In this document: in pieces, positions 22,181-33,154 of the stretch
Layout of the letters: each line of letters begins with the position of its first letter
How positions within the stretch are numbered: position 1 is the first letter of the stretch
Assembly (NCBI GenBank): GCA_025618425.1
Contig: CM046844.1
Span: 1,053,253 to 1,117,252 of the forward strand
Length of the DNA stretch: 64,000 nt
Source: Heliocidaris tuberculata
Lineage: Eukaryota; Echinodermata; Echinoidea; Camarodonta; Echinometridae
Direction of reading: 5' to 3'
The notes under the pieces: model-generated
Seen by the model: only the letters and a program-made list of their open reading frames with translations
Database searches by the model: none
What the model was told of the DNA's origin: nothing
Translations under genes and position numbers: made by a program

Positions 22181-25100
22181 TTACTTGGAGTTAATTAGAT
22201 ATTTTTTGTATTTTAGCTTAAATTGTCGTAATGATTTAGATTGTTTAATGTTGTCATCTAAAGCAGACCATGTAAGGTAACCCTGAAACTTAACACTTCT
22301 TTGACCAGTAGCGGTCCTGTAATAAATACTATATAATTTCTTGGAGTTTCGAGTGTTATAATAATGAACATCACTGTTACACCTATACCAGTTTTGAAGC
22401 GAGTTTGGAAGTAGTCCTTTCTCAGATTTATACATAAATTCTCCCAGTTGTAACTTACTCAGTTCATATACAGTTAATACCCTATATCGTTTAAATAGAT
22501 TGTTGGTATGGGCTAAATAATGAGATTTGGCAACTATGCGTATCACACATTTTTGCAACAAATGCAATCGATTTAACAATGTATTCGAGGCACTTATCCA
22601 TATCATATTCCCATATTGTAAGTGAGGTAAAATTAACGAATTATATAATAGAAGGAGTACCATTGAAGGTAATACAAATTTTATCTTTGACATAATTCCA
22701 ATAATTCTCGAGATTTTCAATGGAATCACAAATATGTAAAGACCATGATAACTTATCATCGATATTGACTCCCAAGAAGCTGGTACTATGTACTTGCTTG
22801 ATATGCTCTAATGAATCAGTAAACTTAAGAGTAAGCAAACTTTTATCATATTGTTTATTCAATGGAGCAAAATGAAGGAAATTTGTCTTCTCAATGTTAA
22901 CCCTTAAACCATTCACTTTATACCATGTTGAATTTCCTTATTCATATTATGGACAAGAATATCTAGTTTCTTCTCACTCAAAAAAACCCCAAACATTTGT
23001 ATCATCTGCAAAAAGGATGTATGATAATATTGAGGAGGCATTTGGTAAATCATTTATATATAAAAGGAATAACAGGGGGCTCAATATAGACCCTTGGGGT
23101 ACCCCACATACAAGTTCTTTTTCAAATGAAGTTTCATCATTGTAAACAACATACTGCTTTATTTCCTTTAAATAGTTCTCTATCCACCCAACACCAAACC
23201 CCTCACACCATAATAATCTAACTTGGATAATAAGACTTGATGATTAATTGAATCAAAAGCTTTTGAAATATCCAATGACAGAGAAAGTGAATGTATACTA
23301 TCATCAAGGGAAGTGGTTATTTGAAATATGTCAAGGCCAATATGGTTGAATGACCAGATCTGAAGCCATATTGAAAATTTGACAATATCTTTTGTTTTGC
23401 AGTATAAGACAATAATCAAGAGTTAAACATTTTTTCTAGTATTTTAGAGAATACAGGCAAGAGTGACACCTGTCTATAATTACAAAATTGATCGAGAGAG
23501 CCCTTCTTATGGATCGGGGTCACTCTTACCTGTTTCATACCGTGAGGAAATTTACCAGTAGAAAGAGAAGATTGAAAATATACACTAATGGAGCAAGAAT
23601 AAAATAAATTGATTCTTTAATGACAGAAACAGTTATGTTATCATGCCCTGGACTCTTACCAGTTTTCATTGACTTCACTATATGTATAATTTCATGACCT
23701 TCTACAGGTTTCAAGAACATTGAGTGTTGGTATTGGCCTTTCATATAAGACCGACACTTGAGTAAGTCAATATTACGTGTGTCTGTATACTTTGTCCCAA
23801 TGCTCATGAAATATTCATTAAATTTGTTTGCTATATCACCAGGATCTATAAATTCCATATTATTTTCATCATAAAAGCAATTTTGAATCTTGTTCTTGGT
23901 TCAAAAGAGTATTAATAATATTCCAAGTTCGCTTACTAGAATTACTTTCTTTAAACTGTTTTGTATAATAAGATTCCTTTGAATTTCGAATTACTGTTGT
24001 TAACGTATTTCGATACACATATGATACACCCGGTACACTTTCTTCCTATATACAGAAGGGTTCTTAATAAATTTGCTATATAACTTTATCTTCTTCTTAC
24101 AGGATTTTAATATTGCTGCTGTAAGCCACGGTTTGAATTCTTTTCTTTTACAACGTCTTTCTTTCAAAGGAAAGCAAGAATCATGTATAACCTTAAATTC
24201 ATTAATAAACAAATCATAAGCTATATCACATGACTCCTCCTGCATTACTGGTTCCCAAGAATGTTCAGCAAGAGAAACTCTAAATTTTTCAAAATTTGAA
24301 TGAGACATGTCTCTTGTATAAGTTTTATTTTTTCCCTTATGATTAAACCATTCACTATGTTTCAACTGACTAAAGGTAAAAACCGGAAGGTGGTCATATA
24401 TATCTGCCAGCAAAATCCACTTCTCAACACTAAGTTTGTATCATTCACAAAAATATTATCGATAAATGTTGCACTAGACTGAACTATTCTTGTTGCCTTA
24501 GTAACAAGAGGGGCATACGAGTGAGAAAAAACAGTTTCCAAGAAAGAACTGACATGTTGGTCAGAGTGTATATCCAGTAGGTTGAAATTAAAATCACCCA
24601 AAAAGTAGCATGTTTTATTTTCGCTACCAACTTTCTCTAAAACATTGTTAAGATCTGCAATAAAGTCAGCACTACTCTGAGATGGAGGTCTATAAATTGC
24701 TGCAATTATAATGTTTTTACCATTACTCTGAACTATCTCAATGAAATAAGATTCAATATTTTGATTAAATACAGACAGATCTGGTCTCTCTTTAATATGA
24801 AATGTAGATTTAGCATATATTCCAACACCTCCTCCACGGGATGGTCGACCTTCCCCATAATATTCATAACCAGGAAATGACAACAAACAATCTGGATCTT
24901 TTGAAAGCCATGTTTCACTCACCACAATAAAATCAAATTTACACTTAACTAAATCTAAATAATCAGACATGGTATCAAAATTTTTATTGAGACTGCGACA
25001 ATTTATATGCAATATAGATATATGTGGTTCATCTAGTGATGAGATTTCGTCATTGAATTGATCAGGAAATAATACTTTGTTTCTTTGTCTACGATATTAT

Positions 25101-25233
25101 TCATTAGATATGAGCTGAAGATATCATTATCACTATCAGTATTCGACAGCAGGTCTTTCAAATGAATATTGAATACAGGTAGTTGAAATGACATAATACA
25201 GTACAAAAGACAACACAACTTATGGAATAACAC
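22181..25233 (-). pseudogene. LINE ORF2: endonuclease and reverse transcriptase, frameshifted
   Basis: Domains appear in order from high to low coordinates. The N-terminal leader is at 25,033-25,233. The endonuclease is at 24,362-25,012 (LHINCRSLNKNFD, VVSETWLS, GGGVGIY, AAIYRPPS, FLGDFNFNLLD, DNIFV). A linker with YDHLPVF and FKPWLTAAILKS is at 24,000-24,413. The RT is at 23,180-23,858 (MKTGKSPGHDNI, DISKAFDSINHQVLLSKLDY, YGVRG). A thumb block containing FLGVNID is at 22,641-22,916. The C-terminus at 22,181-22,759 ends with LKYKKYLINSK and a stop. At least four frame changes occur, one near 24,390 within WQIYMTTF/ADIYDHLP. No intact YADD motif was identified. Confidence 0.85.
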
Positions 25234-25445
25234 TCATTCTAAAAATACAAGAGATGTATAAAAACAACTAGACCCAAGCCCTTCCGGAAATTTTTTAACG
25301 ATTTTAATGACTTAGTGCAGTCATTCATTTCATTTCCGTGTACAATGTTAAAAAGGGGTCAAGTCTCAGTGCCGAACCAAGTAAAATTTAGATCACCATC
25401 ACAACAAAGGTATGATCCCAAAATCGCACTTACTATGCTGAAGTG

Positions 25446-26250
25446 TCACAGAAACTTGAGGTCTTCATGGCAAGTGATCAACTTCTTCACGGCTTTGCTA
25501 CCGTTGGTCGTTGGCATCGCGACAAAAACCTTTCCACCTGAAGACCATGCCGCAGAAACCTTTTTCTCCTTGAATTTCTTGTACAGTTGTACGCTCCATG
25601 AAGTAAGTCACGACTCCTTGCAGTAAGATCCTCTTGAATTCAATAGTGATCCCTGTTGCTTTCAATTTCCGTCGATTTCTCAGAAGTTCCTGGCACTTAC
25701 GGTGCGATGTCAGCTTCACGATGATTGCTCACTCTCCTCTCTTAGCGTTTGAAGCACGAACCCCGATTCGATGACTGATATCTATTTCAGCTTGTTGCAG
25801 ATCTATACGTTGATTTTCTTGGCTACGTCGATGACGATGTCATCCGTTTTCTCGTTAGTCACCTCCTTGACTCCGAAGATCCGGAGGCAGCTCCTCCGGG
25901 AGTATTGCTCAAGGTTATTGATTTCATTTTCAAGTTTTTTGATCTCATTTGCTTTCTCCTCCATCTTCTTTTCCAGGCTTAATATGCTTTTCTGATGATC
26001 ACTCAACCTGTTATCCGCACACAAGGTCAACGACTCCACTTTCTCTGTAGATAAAACAAGGCCCTGTAGCTTGGCTGACAACTCATCTTGGATTTTGCCG
26101 ACCCTCACATCTGATTTGCGATTACTGGCTTCGATATTTTCTATTAAGATCTCCTTGCTGCTATTGAACAATTTCTACAAGTGACTGCTTGAAGTCTTCA
26201 CTGTTGAGTAGCTCTTTTACAGCCAGGGTTATTTGCTTTTGAGGCGCCAT
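25446..26250 (-). pseudogene. LINE ORF1 with coiled coil, frameshifted
   Basis: Opens at ATG 26,248-26,250 with MAPQKQITLAVKELLNSEDF, then after a frame change near 26,165 reads a heptad-like coiled coil (KMEEKANEIKKLENEINNLE). This is followed by NLEQYSRRSCLRIFGV, the conserved block of LINE ORF1 RNA-binding proteins. The C-terminal part at 25,498-25,719 has KLTSHRKCQELLRNRRKLK, and it ends at a stop near 25,446. ORF1 proteins bind LINE RNA and chaperone nucleic acids. The start coincides with the 5' border of the element, so little or no 5' UTR is kept. Confidence 0.75.
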
Positions 26251-26890
26251 ATCTCAAGAACCGTTTGGGGTATGAACCTCAAACTTGGTGCTATTTTGTA
26301 TCACCATAGGAAGACGATCTGATTAGATTTTGGGGTACGTAGGTCAAAGTTCAAAGGTCATAGAAGTCAATTTCTGAAATTTCAGGTGTAAGCCTCGTTA
26401 TTGCAATATCTCTTGAAAAAATTGAGCCATTAACTTCGAACTCGGTACATATGCATCACATACATGACATAGTGAGACAAACTGATCAGATTTCTGTTTA
26501 CGTAGGTCTTGTTTATCACCATATCTCAATTATTATAGCTAGCTGTGAACTTCAAACTTGGTACTAGTATGCATCACCCTAGTGAGACGAAGTGATTAGA
26601 TTTTAAGTTTAGTATAAGTTTTAAGTTTAGTATAACTAAACTTATGACCTTTGACCTATAGGTCAAAGGTTTTAGAGGTCAATATGCATGAAATTATTGA
26701 TTTCTATGTTTTGTTATCACTATTTCAACTATTTTTTGTTTGCATGACTAGGAGGAGATAAAGTGATCAGACTTTTGGGTTGTTAGGTATAAGGTCAAAT
26801 GTTAAAAAAAATCAATTTACATGTTATTGTATGCTTTTTATTCTGGTTATCACAATATTTCAATATGAGCCATGAACTTAACTGAAGGCG
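26250..26890 (+). repeat. Degenerate tandem repeat with CTCAAGAACCG / GGTCAAAGGTCA phrases
   Basis: Four or five decayed units of roughly 110-170 bp repeat the same order of phrases: ATATCTCAA, TGAACTTCAAACTTGGTAC, GCATCACC, AGTGAGACGAAGTGATTAG, TTAGGTCAAAGGTCA. The first unit (26,250-26,370) is the best kept. The run ends in GGCGGAGGCATGC. Together with 21,771-21,816 it makes one dispersed repeat interrupted by the LINE. Confidence 0.65.
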
Positions 26891-26894
26891 GAGG

Positions 26895-27170
26895 CATGCG
26901 TATAGGAGACGCAGTCGCATTCTTTTTGTTCCATTTGTTGCCCGAACTTTTGCGATGACATGGTCATCGTTTGTCCACGCTTCCTCTACTCGTGTGTTCT
27001 TTTCAATTTGTCGGAGGAGTATTTGTAGAGCCTTTGAGATGTCCGTGGATCGCGATTCTAGTCGATTTCAGCTTTCGTCGCTCACGAATCACAGCCTGTC
27101 GTACGCGATGAGAAACAGACTTGACTGTGATAGGGCGCGGTCCACAGATGATTGAGAAGTAGGATTGTTC
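26895..27170 (-). pseudogene. LINE ORF1 C-terminal fragment
   Basis: On the minus strand, ERRKLKSTRIAIH and, in another frame, KNTRVEEAWTNDDHVIAKVR then NGTKRMRLRL resemble the C-terminal half of a CR1/L2-type ORF1 protein (RKLK..RI.I.EDLT...VD.AW...). It is a second, truncated copy distinct from the LINE at 21.8-26.3 kb. Confidence 0.5.
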
Positions 27171-27239
27171 TCATCAGATACTGGAGGATTCGGTTCTTTT
27201 GTAGGGATTTCGGTTCGATAGAATGTTATTCACAAGAAT

Positions 27240-27690
27240 AGATTTTCTCCTTTTGACGATAATATCCTATCGTGACCCTTTCTCATTTTACCCCTGAATC
27301 CGCCCTTCTTTTTCTTCCCTTTTTTTTTTTTTTCGAAATTACGAATTTTTTTTTCTCATTTTCGGAAATGTAAACCCTTTTTCATTTTTGGAATCATGAA
27401 CCCTATTTCATTTTCGGAATATCATCATGATGGACCTTACGACAAACGAACGTTTGGAATAATGAACCTTCAGAATAATGAACCACCGGAATAATGCAAT
27501 AATTGTTCAGAATTATGAACCCTTTTTCATTTTCGGAATTATGAACCTTCGGAAATATGAACCCCATTTCAATTTCAGAATTATGAACCTTCGGATAAAC
27601 AAACCTTTGGAATAATGCAACAAAGTAAATTTAGGAATTATGAACCTTCGGAAATACGAACCTTCCGAAAAAAGAGTTCCCCCTTCATTT
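27240..27690 (+). repeat. Minisatellite of CATTTTCGGAATTATGAACC units, copy 1
   Basis: A run of about a dozen imperfect units built on TTTCATTTTCGGAATTATGA with shorter ACCTTCGGAAATACGA variants. It is preceded by a fixed boundary block containing GACGATAATATCCTATCGTG and CTCATTTTACCC. The same boundary and units recur, inverted, at 44,360-44,680, and the units again at 47,150-47,415, so this is a dispersed element with a tandem core. It is not a gene, although the units leave frames open. Confidence 0.85.
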
Positions 27691-27699
27691 CAACCCACT

Positions 27700-28860
27700 T
27701 GAAACTCAAATGAACCGAATTCAAAGAATCCTAAATTCTGCTGAACGGCCTGTTACGAGGTCACGTTCAAATGAATCTACATGTATCTATCTTATATTAA
27801 AGAAATTACACTGGTTACCTGTTCGTGCTGGAATTGAGTTCAAAATCCTTGTCATAACCTTCAAGTACCTGAAAGGATTGGCTCCAGTGGCGTTTCTAAT
27901 CGGGGGGAGGGGGGGGGGGGGGAGGCGAAAAACGCAAAAGAGAGAAAGAGAAAGGGGATAGAAGAAAGAAAATTTACGGTCCTTAATGATTATGCGCCCC
28001 AAATGCAGTGTCAATTGCGTAAGAATTATTGTTTTAAAGATGTTCAGTATTCGAAATTATTCGAAATTCGAAATTTTTGACTCCCTTTTATTTGCTCAGT
28101 TGCTCGAGAGTATTTAAATTTCAACAGGGTCTTTATTAATTCTGCGCCCCAATATAGGATGAAGAGCATAACTTGAAGCATCTTAAAAAGTTTTTTTACC
28201 AAAACTTTCGTTTACCTTTCTAAATTTTTTGTATGTGTTTCGGGCTTTTGTTAATTTTGCGCTTAGAAGAGAGGAAGGATTTAACGGAATAGTGTTTTCC
28301 AATCTTCAATATTTGAAAGAAACTCCAACGGTTGGTTGATGTGCCCTCTTGCGACCTTGTTTTAAGGGTAAAATGCATTTTAAAAAATTGCGTTTTTGAG
28401 CAGCGGAAATGCTATCGCTCGGTCGCTTTGCTCCCTCGCTTGTTTTACATCAACCACGGGTTAAGTGCATAAGAACTCATTTTTACGTCGTCCTGTAAAT
28501 TCTTAATTCAAAGTGGGAAGTATATGGTTTGTACTTTTGAGCTGATAAGTTTAGGTGTGTGTGTGTGGGGGGGGGGGGGTAGGGCGGGGCGAATTTTTTT
28601 TGTTTGCTTCGAGTGCCAAAATCTCTAGATAGGCTCCTACTTATTTGACCAAAATTCCTTACCCAATATACCACACAGAAATCTCATATCTTCCCAAAAG
28701 TCTCTCCTCACTACCCCACAAATATTTATACAAAATTTTGTGGGTCACGCTCTTTACGGGTTGCATCATCAGCAGAACTTGGAGTAAATTACCAGAAAAT
28801 ATCACAAATTGTGATAGTGGTGACAACTTTAACACACGTCTTAAAATAATGTTAATAATA
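27700..28860 (+). pseudogene. CR1/L2-type LINE C-terminus, split by a DNA element
   Basis: Plus strand: RIQRILNSAERPVTRSRS and LKKLHWLPVRAGIEFKILV end at GLAP at 27,884. The text resumes at 28,634 with LFDQNSLPNIPHRNL and, after frame changes, RTWSKLPENITNCD and FNTRLK at 28,780-28,850. These are adjacent blocks of the LINE C-terminus, and splicing out 27,885-28,628 restores continuity. The copy ends in an A/T-rich (TAA)n-like tract. Confidence 0.75.
27885..28628. mobile_element. hAT-like insertion inside the LINE fragment
   Basis: Left flank ATTGGCTC (27,877-27,884) and right flank ATAGGCTC (28,629-28,636) differ at one base, consistent with an 8-bp target duplication. The left end CAGTGGCGTTTCTAATC plus a G tract matches the hAT-like family of this window. 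The right end, reverse-complemented CTAGAGATTTTGGCAC, is a poor partner, so the right border rests mainly on LINE continuity. It carries the CGCTCGGTCGCTTTGCTCC phrase near 28,420 and a (GT)n/G tract near 28,557-28,580. No transposase was found. Confidence 0.6.
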
Positions 28861-28980
28861 ATAATGATGATAATAATAATAATAATAATGATTATGATAA
28901 TATAATAATAATAATAAAAATAATAATCATCATCATAATAATGATAATAACAATAATAATAATGATAATAATATGAATAA
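28850..28980. repeat. (TAA)n / (ATG)n microsatellite
   Basis: Interrupted ATA/ATG trinucleotide array, probably the tail of the LINE fragment on its left. It is followed by TGTGCTTTACACAGGG and CATAGCGCTTACAAAG, a variant of the TAA-plus-ATATAGCGC repeats at about 36.9 and 44.75 kb. Confidence 0.8.
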
Positions 28981-29437
28981 TGTGCTTTACACAGGGAAGT
29001 ACCATAGCGCTTACAAAGTAAACGTCAAAAGTTTAAAATTTCGTTTACAGTACTGGGATTAGTAGTAGAATTATCGATGAGTGTGTTAGTAAACGTTATC
29101 CTGTACTTTCATTTCACAAACTTAAAAATAATTCTTACTGAACATTTATATCCTGAAATATTTACATATCTGTATATTTCCTTTGTTTCATATGGACTTT
29201 TCGAGGATTTTCATTATAATGTATACCAAACTGAATAAAAAAGGCTCCTTATAAGGTCTACCGGGCATCAGTGATGCGTCTCAGTTTGGAAGCCATCACA
29301 TTTCTTTAACAATTATTTCTTTACCTGAGTAAATTCAAGGTATTTTAAATAGTAACAAGACATAAAATCCATCTTAAATAAAGGCATCAATCTAATTTTG
29401 CCAATATTTATGACCATGCATTATGTTTTTATTTCAG

Positions 29438-29634
29438 ATTGTGGCAGGCCAAATTTCACCAACCCGTACGCAATCTTGCTGGATCCTGACTCGCCGACCT
29501 ACACATACTATTACTATACTGACTTAAGCTGCAAGGAAGCGCATACGGCATTCGGTCTACGGCTCGAACATATTGTGGAAATACAGAACAGCAAACACTT
29601 TGGGACCCTGATCCATCTCGTGGTCGCTGTGAAG
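29438..29634 (+). CDS. Exon 2: sushi/CCP module, with apparent one-base frameshift
   Basis: Acceptor TTTTATTTCAG precedes and donor GTAAGG follows. Read in phase 1 it begins DCGRPNFTNPYAILL and reaches TDLSC. From there the sushi pattern continues only one frame over: GSAYGIRSTARTYCGN, then LWDPDPSRGRCE, ending in phase 1. Joined across the shift there would be four cysteines with the CCP spacing and the W...P..C ending. In the uninterrupted frame the last two cysteines vanish and the exon ends in phase 0, which would make the next exon hit a stop. A missing base near 29,533-29,534 is the simplest explanation, from assembly error or a broken allele. CCP modules mediate protein binding on secreted and cell-surface proteins. 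Confidence 0.7.
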
Positions 29635-29717
29635 GTAAGGAAATTTATATATACATGTACGCGAAATAGCCTTCCTGTTGATTTCAAGATATTAAACAAA
29701 AGTAATCTGAAATTCAG

Positions 29718-29935
29718 TCAAAGGACAAAGTCACAATCCAGTAATATGGTTCTTTTTTGGTCTTGGGATAATCGTCCAGGAAGTATGCCCGATTTTCTGG
29801 ATAAAGTCACGTTCACTCCTCTGGAAGCAGATTCTTCAGTTCTTGGTGGAAAATTGATGCATTTGATGATAGCAGCCATGCCTCGTGGCATGCTGTCCAT
29901 AAGGTTTCTCATTTTTTCACCTCACAGCAGCTAAT
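29718..29935 (-). pseudogene. Tc1-like transposase C-terminal scrap
   Basis: On the minus strand MRNLMDSMPRGMAAIIK matches the C-terminal block of Tc1-type transposases (...SMPRR...VI...). The rest of that frame reads into what would be the 3' end of the element. The catalytic DDE region is not visible upstream. It lies just after the exon 2 donor. Confidence 0.45.
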
Positions 29936-30421
29936 TCATATTGCAAGAACCTTTTCTTGTTTGATAACTTTCAACTTTGTTTTTCTATTGTCTTCAATTT
30001 TTATGTCCCTCACAATGTTCTCAGTAGAATAATGAGCAGGCCATAGTGCTCGGACCAAGACAAGTAACACTTGACATTCATCCTGTCAGACATTTATAGT
30101 CTAATGGGAAGTCGAAAACCCTTCTCATCAGAAAAAAGGGGAGGGGGTAATTTTCTGGGGAAATTTGTCCGAAGCAATTTTTCCTGGCTGTATTCGTCCT
30201 AGAGGTAATTGTCCTGGGGTAATTGCAGTAGAGGTAATTGTACTGAGGAGTAGTTGTCCATTAATAGTGAACTAGCTGTTAATAAATATTTTCCCAGTTC
30301 CATAGACAATGGATTTAACACTACGTACATGCCCCCAAATGGAGTTGGTCTAATAATTTTTTCCAGGGCTGTATATGCAAATATCGCAAACACGATATTA
30401 AGCTCTTAACTTGATTTCTTT

Positions 30422-30452
<31 letters not shown>

Positions 30453-31290
30453 ATGGGGAATGTGATTTGAACATGCAAGTGAGTGGACCTTAGAAGCAAA
30501 CCTGAGAGGGGGCGAAGCATTGGAGGATATGGGAAGGGGTGTCCTCGTTTCACCCAAAGGAAGATTTAGATTTAATACCAAATTCCGTTGTATTTTGAAA
30601 TTCCGTTGTATTTTTTTGAATTGAGAATTGCGAATTATGATCGAAGACTGGACATCTGAAAAGAGAAAATACAGAAGGTAAAAAAAGAGAATTCAATTCA
30701 ATTTCATTCAATTCCAATAAAGTAAAAAAAACAAAACAAAACAAAACAAAAACAAAACAGAATACAATTATGACAAAAATAACAGTATAAATCCATCAAG
30801 AGGGTAAGGTAGAATAATAAAACAGTAAAACAATACAACAGATAACAATACAAGACCATGAGGATTTGTCGAGACGATCACCCTTAATAAAGGTAAAATA
30901 AGTTGCACTGAACATTCAATATGATATAGACAATTTAAAACATAATCTATTTATATCAAAACCGATACGGCCTTAACCTCCAGTACTCGTGCAAATTGCG
31001 CTGGGGATCGCATTAACGTGCGAACTATTTCCACGCTTACATGCAGCTTGGTGTGTACGATCATTTGAGATGAACCACTTGTCTTCGACGCTTAGGCCAC
31101 TCCCTTTTTGCCCTAATTTGGTAGTGCCAGTGCATTAAACCACTATCCGACTAGTAATTGCGAGTGCAAGAGAGCTGCAATATTTGACTGTTTACAGACG
31201 AAGAATTGCAAGAATCAGGTGTTCCTGATGGTTAACTTCAAATTCTGATGGTAAGCCCAATAAAATCCGATTATTGTACCCGTTTAAAAA
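29936..31290. other. Intronic spacer with G tract and GGTAATTGTCC motifs
   Basis: From 30,170 to 30,260 variants of GAGGTAATTGTCCTGGGGTA repeat; the complementary motif recurs at 63,245-63,560. A 27-G run, the longest in the window, lies at 30,426-30,452. An (AAAAC)n tract is at 30,726-30,758. No coding feature is supported. Confidence 0.6.
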
Positions 31291-31295
31291 AACAA

Positions 31296-31714
31296 CCCAA
31301 TGAAAATCCACATCGGATCTACAGACCGAAAATTCTGTCTCTCGTTCGTTTGCTCTTCACTTAGAGACAGAAACGTCGTATCACTCTGCTGTGCAAACCG
31401 AATACACATTGACTTACACACTAATAAGAGTTTGAATACGGCTGCCCGATTTTCAAACAGAGAATACCTTGGACCCTGAATTACCTGAAAAAAGGAGCTT
31501 TAAACGGATTATTCCTTAAATAGTAGAGCCTAGGCCTAACCAATTCAATAATAATATGTAGATCTAGATATATGAGGAAAAATCATATTATTGCGATTTT
31601 TCCAGCTACTCGTCGGCCCGTAGTCGGTTTGCACAGCAGAGTGATACGACCGTTTCTGTCTCTAAAGTGAAGAGCTAACGAACGAGAGACAGAATTTTCG
31701 GTCTACATCGGATC
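31296..31714. repeat. Inverted repeat with arms of about 90 bp
   Basis: The left arm (about 31,308-31,401) and right arm (about 31,627-31,711) are reverse complements with few differences; both carry CGAAAATTCTGTCTCTCGTT and TCACTCTGCTGTGCAAACCG. The phrase around CACATCGGATC occurs at the outer edge of both arms and again at 32,355. No target duplication was found, and it may be the core of a larger non-autonomous element. Confidence 0.75.
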
Positions 31715-31726
31715 TAGACAGAAATA

Positions 31727-31793
31727 GCCGTCTGTTATGGGGAAATCTTTAATATTTCTGACATTTATCAACCTTCCCCATAGACAGACGGCA
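31727..31793. repeat. Imperfect hairpin, 18-bp stem
   Basis: AGCCGTCTGTTATGGGGA pairs with TTCCCCATAGACAGACGGC with one extra base, around a loop of about 30 bases. It is immediately outside the 31.3-31.7 kb inverted repeat. It is probably part of the same mobile element; nothing shows that it is transcribed. Confidence 0.55.
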
Positions 31794-32501
31794 AGACGTT
31801 ATGTACGAAGCAAGGGTACGATCAGCCGGTCTGCAAGCTGGCCGTAATGCCACCACCCCAAAGCTAGTGGCCAATCGGAGCAATCTTTGAGATTGGGTTT
31901 ATGAATATTCAAATATACGTTGGCAAGCATTGATGATTGTCAGCGCGTGCGCATGCACGCGCGGTGGGGATAGTGGGTGGAGACTATTCAATGACGTCGT
32001 CATGAATAATTTCGAGTCAAGATGGCTGACTGCAGTCATATGTGAAGATCTGTCAGTTTGAACTAGGATTCATCAAAAGCCCTAGTATGAAGACGTCTAA
32101 TTTTCTTCATTCTTATTTATCAGAGACTAGTTTTATGTAAAAAATTTTTTTCAGTTTTTCTTTGCTGACTACATAAAAAGGAGAAACTTGGCGTTGACTC
32201 GTTTTGAGTACACCGTCTGGTCACCGACCAATACGGACCCATACTACGGCATATAGCGTCTTTCAGTCTCTACATGTATGTACGGAGGTCTAGTTGAGCC
32301 AGACGCAGTCTCAGCGGAACAACCGACGATACAGAGAGACTGAAGCTTTTGGTCTACATCGGATCCTGCTTACACCCACCGCATCTCACACAGTGCAGTG
32401 GAACGATTTAGCCTATATTTAGCCTACGATTTAGGCTACATTAAGCCTACGATTTAGCTTACTTTTTTTTTTTTATTTAGCTTAATTTAACCTTGCCTCG
32501 A

Positions 32502-32571
32502 GGCAAATTTATATCAAATTTACTATACCCTCGGCAAGCCTCGGGTATAGTAAATTTGATATAAATTTGCC
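32502..32571. repeat. Perfect 29-bp hairpin with 12-base loop
   Basis: Bases 32,502-32,530 and 32,543-32,571 are exact reverse complements over 29 positions, separated by the 12-base loop TCGGCAAGCCTC. The stem is A/T-rich in the middle and starts GGCAAATTTATATC. Just left lies TTGCCTCGAGGCAA, itself a palindrome. It could be a very young foldback element, a cruciform-forming site or a small-RNA precursor; the sequence alone does not decide. Confidence 0.85.
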
Positions 32572-32745
32572 CTTCGGGAAAGTTGCTATTTATGCCTTTC
32601 ATTAGCTCATAATTTGAGCTCTACTCACCTTGTCCTTTTAAACTATTATCTCTCATTTCGTGCGGATGACGTCACTGCATATAATCTGCATAATTAATAG
32701 GTCTTGAATTAACGAAGTTGAGGTCAAGTAAATTTTAATCGATAT

Positions 32746-32895
32746 TATAAAACGGGTTCAAGAATGTAGCCATCCTGATTGGTCAAATAACACCACGTGA
32801 CCGTGCAAAAAAAAAGTACTAACGCACGGCGAGGGGACTAACGCACGGCTAATCCGGATCAAACACTAAGATTGTAAGAAAACACTAAGATTGTA
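32746..32895. repeat. Short inverted repeat TTATAAAACGGGT
   Basis: ATATTATAAAACGGGTTCAAG at its left end and ACCCGTTTTATAAAAC at its right end are complementary. Between them ACTAACGCACGG and AACACTAAGATTGTA are each directly repeated. It adjoins the next hairpin, so they may form one composite element. Confidence 0.55.
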
Positions 32896-32914
32896 GACCC
32901 GTTTTATAAAACTT

Positions 32915-33042
32915 TTAATACATGGTCGTGAGTTCGTGCGTTAGTGCGATCCAGCAACACGCAGGTTTTTATCGTGGTGTACATCACAATAAAAACCTTT
33001 GTGTTGCCAGATCGCACTAACGCACTCCCAACCATGTATTAA
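32915..33042. repeat. Hairpin with about 55-bp arms
   Basis: The arms begin and end TTAATACATGGT / ACCATGTATTAA and contain GCGTTAGTGCGATC and AGGTTTTTAT against their complements, with a few mismatches and one short indel. The loop is about 15 bases. The length and the near-complete pairing are typical of a small MITE. Confidence 0.75.
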
Positions 33043-33154
33043 TAGTATACTATCGAATTATGTACATATTCATGACCTAGCATCCAATCAAAGTTTCACA
33101 ATAAACTGACACGCACAAGAAATTTGAATAATGCAACGCGTATCGGGTGCTTAT

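Larger units (their letters stand above)
21817..26250 (-). mobile_element. Near full-length CR1/L2-type LINE, about 4.4 kb
   Basis: On the minus strand the copy runs from an ORF1 start at 26,250 through ORF1 and ORF2 to a 3' UTR ending in a (TGAAA)n/(TTTCA)n tail at 21,819-21,846. Short direct repeats around (G/C)ATAT bracket it, in a dispersed repeat whose halves lie at 21,771-21,816 and from 26,250. The endonuclease type, the ORF1 coiled coil and the microsatellite tail fit the CR1/L2 side of LINE diversity. Multiple frameshifts mean it is inactive. It sits antisense in intron 1 of the modular gene. Confidence 0.85.

Noticed and set aside
29635..29934. Extension of the exon 2 frame past the donor
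   Set aside because: The sequence changes character at GTAAGG, and the extension covers a Tc1-like transposase scrap on the other strand; it is intron read-through.
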